Assembly: GCA_022560025.1 (NCBI GenBank)
Contig: JAFISE010000170.1
Span: forward strand, 1-64,000
Source of the DNA: Stagonosporopsis chrysanthemi
Taxonomy: Eukaryota > Ascomycota > Dothideomycetes > Pleosporales > Didymellaceae
DNA: 64,000 nt
Direction of reading: 5' to 3'
Position numbers and translations under genes: made by a program. Position 1 is the first letter of the stretch; each line of letters opens with the position of its first letter. The notes beneath the pieces were generated by a model. It was not told the DNA's origin, did not search any database, and saw nothing but the letters and a program-made list of their open reading frames with translations. Shown here one piece after another: positions 63,801-64,000 of this stretch.

Positions 63801-64000
63801 AGGGACAGTCCATGTGGTCTCTGGTCAGCTGAAGGCCAGTAACGTTCGATTCGAGCTGATCGACGGCCTTCCGTCCTGGGTGACCCCAGATCTGATGAGC
63901 AGCGCGTCGATTGACGACGTTGGCAGGCTTTGGCGCATATGACGGGCGATATAACGCCCCAAACGTACTCAGCGATGAGTGGAGAAGTGATAGAGGCGGT
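60624..64000 (-). mobile_element. Ty1/copia LTR retrotransposon, right copy (5' part off window)
   Basis: Read on the minus strand from 64000 down: GAG-pre-integrase (H-Q-I-W-G-H-P-G-R-K-A-V then C-x2-C), integrase core (63.9-63.1 kb, L-I-Y-I-V-P-V-G-D-K), a linker region (62997-62521), reverse transcriptase (about 62.3-61.8 kb, including A-L-Y-R-L-K-E-S and V-Y-V-N-N-I), RNase H (61.7-60.95 kb, with T-E-S-K-L-L and K-H-V-D-I-H-Q), polypurine tract and 3' LTR. Stops and small shifts occur, but far fewer than in the left copy. Where canonical elements have YVDD in reverse transcriptase this copy has Y-V-N-N (61921-61926). Not functional. Confidence 0.92.

Noticed and set aside
1..64000. Starship-type giant element or subtelomere
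   Set aside because: No tyrosine-recombinase (DUF3435-type) captain, no terminal repeats other than the LTRs, and no TTAGGG arrays seen.
1..64000. CRISPR array or bacterial insertion
   Set aside because: No spaced direct repeats, and all recognisable genes are fungal with spliceosomal introns.

Overview
The window is nuclear DNA of a filamentous ascomycete (Pezizomycotina), most likely a dothideomycete-type mould; the species cannot be named from sequence alone. The evidence is short GT-AG introns of about 49-110 bp, fungus-specific families (HET, Zn2Cys6, RTA1-like, 2EXR-like, PigL_N-like), a dispersed 5S rRNA gene, and a retrotransposon whose interior is full of C-to-T and G-to-A changes of the repeat-induced point mutation (RIP) type.

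Layout. Both ends are copies of one Ty1/copia retrotransposon in opposite orientation. The left copy (1-5176, plus) is heavily mutated inside and carries a nested 214-bp solo LTR with a 5-bp target duplication. The right copy (60624-64000, minus) is only lightly mutated. Both end inward in a 188-bp 3' LTR. About 55 kb of host sequence lies between them.

Housekeeping or conserved genes: a GT32 glycosyltransferase (6.1-7.2 kb), MPP10 of the SSU processome (7.55-9.7 kb, minus), a Cys-rich GPI-type surface protein (10.6-12.1 kb, minus), an RTA1-like membrane protein (18.6-20.0 kb), an MFS sugar/inositol transporter (24.2-26.0 kb, minus), ataxin-2/PBP1 (28.0-31.4 kb, minus) divergent from BUD6/AIP3 (32.6-35.7 kb), and a transcription factor plus nitronate monooxygenase pair (53.9-57.1 kb).

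Accessory genes: at least eight loci of one small family with a (L/I)P-x-E-(L/V)-R-(N/D) motif (2EXR/F-box-like). Four are intact with a phase-2 intron just before the motif, one is intact without it, two are relics, and one is cut by the right-hand copia. There are also incompatibility or immunity-type genes (PigL_N-like, ankyrin, HET-domain) and several genes with single lesions: a Zn2Cys6 factor with a 1-bp frameshift inside the zinc cluster, an NmrA-like reductase with one in-frame TAG, an ankyrin gene with a frame change at a G run, and an unrecognised gene with stops and a frame change. The gene-poor stretches between them, often 1-2 kb, fit an accessory, transposon-bounded region.

A 5S rRNA gene (48076-48194) ends 12 bp from the stop of the HET gene. 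A poly-C tract with a 10-N gap at 27.5-27.8 kb is probably an assembly artefact. No CRISPR array, no intact tRNA and no complete mobile element were found. Exon boundaries are read by eye from splice signals and reading-frame continuity.
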